A stretch of 64,000 nucleotides of DNA from a virus: the IMG/VR virus record IMGVR_UViG_3300017605_000956, positions 1 through 64,000 of that record; one strand, 5' to 3'. Within the stretch, counting starts at the first letter, position 1; each line of letters begins with the position of its first letter. The translations under genes and the position numbers were made by a program. The notes under the pieces are model-generated. The model saw only the letters and a program-made list of their open reading frames with translations, did no database searches and was not told the DNA's origin. Positions 62,634 through 64,000 of this stretch are shown here, piece after piece.

Positions 62634-63194
62634 ATGGCTCGCCAGAAACTCGGTGAGGTCCGGGCAAGGATCAAGAAGCGGTACCAGGATGCCGCTGAAG
62701 AGGTCCGGCACTACTCCGTCCCCGACCTGATCCAGAACAAGCTGGAGCGGACCATCTGGGGGTTCCTCAACGAGTTCGGGATCAACTACCCCATCGACCT
62801 CGACCGTCCGCCGCCGGACGTCTACGTGCCGGCCCGGCAGGGTACCGGCTGCCTCGAGCCCCAGGGTTCGACCGACGAGAGAACGCCCCCGAGCCACACC
62901 GACGAGAAGTGCCTGACGTGGCGGGCTCGCGACGGTGGCATCCTCGTCATCGACTCCCTGGACTTCATCATGGAGGACCCGATCGCGGAGGAGTTCTTCA
63001 CGATCACGTACCAGTTCGACCAGCAGTACAACAGCGCGACCTTCCAGCGCAACAACGGCGACGTCGAGTTCGGCCACTGGAAGTTCAACCGCGTGGTGCT
63101 GGTCGATGGCGAGGTGCTCACGGTCTGCATCGCCAACTCGAACCCTTACGCGGGCGGTTGTTTCTCTCTCGAGTCCCGGAGCTGGAGCCTGTAG
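62634..63194 (+). CDS. Putative structural protein
   Basis: 186 residues. Basic helical start (RARIKKRYQDAAEEVRHY), then strands (FFTITYQFDQQYNSATF, RVVLVDGEVLTVCI). The next gene follows without a gap. Function unknown. Confidence 0.7.
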   Translation: MARQKLGEVRARIKKRYQDAAEEVRHYSVPDLIQNKLERTIWGFLNEFGINYPIDLDRPPPDVYVPARQGTGCLEPQGSTDERTPPSHTDEKCLTWRARDGGILVIDSLDFIMEDPIAEEFFTITYQFDQQYNSATFQRNNGDVEFGHWKFNRVVLVDGEVLTVCIANSNPYAGGCFSLESRSWSL

Positions 63195-63941
63195 ATGGCA
63201 TCGAAAGCCAAGTCCGGAATGTCCGCCGTCCGGATGTTCACCGAGAAGATCGTTGAACCTCCGAACACCTTCGTCGAGGGCGACACGTCGTTCTCGACGT
63301 CCGTCCGCGACGGCAAGGGTCATGCCGCGCTTCACGCCGGCGCGCTGAACGACACGACCGGAACGCTGGAGATCCTGCAGGCTTGGCGTGCGGCTGGACC
63401 GTTCGCCGTGCTCTTCTCGAAAGCGACCACGCTCGATTCCGAGAGCGGCCTCTATACCGTGGACATGACGGTTCCAGTGGTTCGCCGGTTCGTGAAGGTT
63501 CGCTTCACGCCCGCCGCGGATCCGCCCGGCCTGGGCGTGAACTTCGAGCTGGGCGCCTACTTCCTGCCGCGAGCCGACTCGACGCCCTTCGAGAGCGAGT
63601 CGGGCGGTGCGGTGGTGGTCGAGGTCGCCGGCAGCCCCGGCAGCGTGATCGACGCAGGGGCCGATACCACCGTCAACGTGGGCACGACCGTTCCCCTCCC
63701 GGCCATCCCCGCCGGCACGCGCCGGATGACGGTCCAGAACACCGGCCCAGCCGGGACCTGGATCCGCGTCCGGAAGGTGGGCGGCGCAGCCGGTTCCGGA
63801 AGACTCCTCCCCCGCCTGGGCGAGTACACCTACGGCGGCGCCGATGGCGCCATCGCGGCGCTCGAGGTGGAAGACGTTTCCCTCGCCGTGGGAGGTTCGG
63901 CCGTTGCGACGACGGTCCTCCTCGAATTCGAGGAGGACTAA
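63195..63941 (+). CDS. Beta-rich putative structural protein
   Basis: 248 residues. Two beta-sandwich-like parts (about 10-135 and 145-248; RRFVKVRFTPA, RRMTVQNTGPAGTWIRVRK). The second resembles small receptor- or head-decoration domains. No cysteine. Not recognised. Confidence 0.7.
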   Translation: MASKAKSGMSAVRMFTEKIVEPPNTFVEGDTSFSTSVRDGKGHAALHAGALNDTTGTLEILQAWRAAGPFAVLFSKATTLDSESGLYTVDMTVPVVRRFVKVRFTPAADPPGLGVNFELGAYFLPRADSTPFESESGGAVVVEVAGSPGSVIDAGADTTVNVGTTVPLPAIPAGTRRMTVQNTGPAGTWIRVRKVGGAAGSGRLLPRLGEYTYGGADGAIAALEVEDVSLAVGGSAVATTVLLEFEED

Positions 63942-63943
63942 AC

Positions 63944-64000
63944 GATGGGCGCTCCGACCTTCCTCGATCTCGCAGCCGCGATCGACCGAGTCCTCCACCG
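63944..64000 (+). CDS. Start of a gene cut by the window edge
   Basis: ATG after GAGGAGGAC; 19 codons (MGAPTFLDLAAAIDRVLHR) are visible before the window ends. Continues the structural run. Confidence 0.65.

Noticed and set aside
61989-63998. 669-codon ORF on the minus strand
   Set aside because: Spans four well-supported + strand genes and reads as antisense composition.
1-64000. tRNA or rRNA genes
   Set aside because: No cloverleaf with CCA-adjacent acceptor and TTCRA loop, and no rRNA-like segment, was recognised by eye in the gaps; a tRNAscan run would be decisive.
1-64000. Insertion sequence or transposase
   Set aside because: No DDE, tyrosine or HUH transposase motif and no terminal inverted repeats flanking a gene; the palindromic hairpins are too short to be an IS.

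Overview
The window looks like part of the genome of a large double-stranded DNA virus of a GC-rich bacterium. About 100 genes all lie on the + strand and are packed end to end, often through 4-base ATGA, GTGA or TTGA overlaps. Most are short and orphan. The recognisable ones are typical of phages: a RecB-like nuclease, a Sak4-type ATPase and a DUF669-like protein, RNase HI, a ParB-like protein, three DNA methyltransferases, a beta-helix protein and several glycosyltransferases. Shine-Dalgarno sequences and sigma70-like promoters (TTGACA/C, 16-18 bases, TAxxxT) point to a bacterial host. No terminase, portal, tail, polymerase, rRNA, tRNA, CRISPR or insertion sequence was recognised, so the virus class is an inference.

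Layout. (1) 1-7 kb: glycosyltransferases and a methyltransferase fold in one translationally coupled run, interleaved with small membrane proteins. (2) 7-18.6 kb: probable late/virion region with an M48 metallopeptidase, a retropepsin-like aspartic protease, a family of small basic proteins with paired C-x12-14-C cysteines, a run of small membrane proteins sharing the heptad I-x-G-L-G-x-I, a Dam-like methyltransferase and a beta-helix protein. (3) 18.9-22.6 kb: the least coding part, with palindromes, strong hairpins and iterated TGCACCTGCA motifs, a candidate origin or control region. (4) 22.6-35 kb: a MoxR-type AAA+ ATPase with a VWA/HExxH partner, a Cro/CI-type regulator, and many small proteins that end in a shared A-E-x-x-L-T motif or carry zinc knuckles followed by the same letters. 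(5) 35-46 kb: DNA metabolism (RecB-like nuclease, Sak4-like ATPase, DUF669-like protein, ParB-like protein, a second nuclease, a helicase/primase-like protein, NYN, RNase HI). (6) 46-55 kb: zinc-ribbon miniproteins, a C5 cytosine methyltransferase with an array of repeats, an N4/N6 methyltransferase and a phage KOW-less orphan set. (7) 55.5-64 kb: glycosyltransferase-like and methyltransferase genes, a long coiled-coil protein, a transglutaminase-fold protein and beta-rich probable structural proteins.

Seen directly: the motifs, repeats, overlaps and promoters given with positions. Known from families: the enzymatic assignments. Inferred: that zones 1-2 and 7 are late/structural, that the GLG heptad may be a processing or sorting signal, and that the AExxLT proteins form one system. 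The best candidates for something undescribed are the AExxLT-tailed protein set (25.7-53.8 kb), the GLG-heptad membrane protein set with nearby proteases, and the C-x12-C basic protein family.
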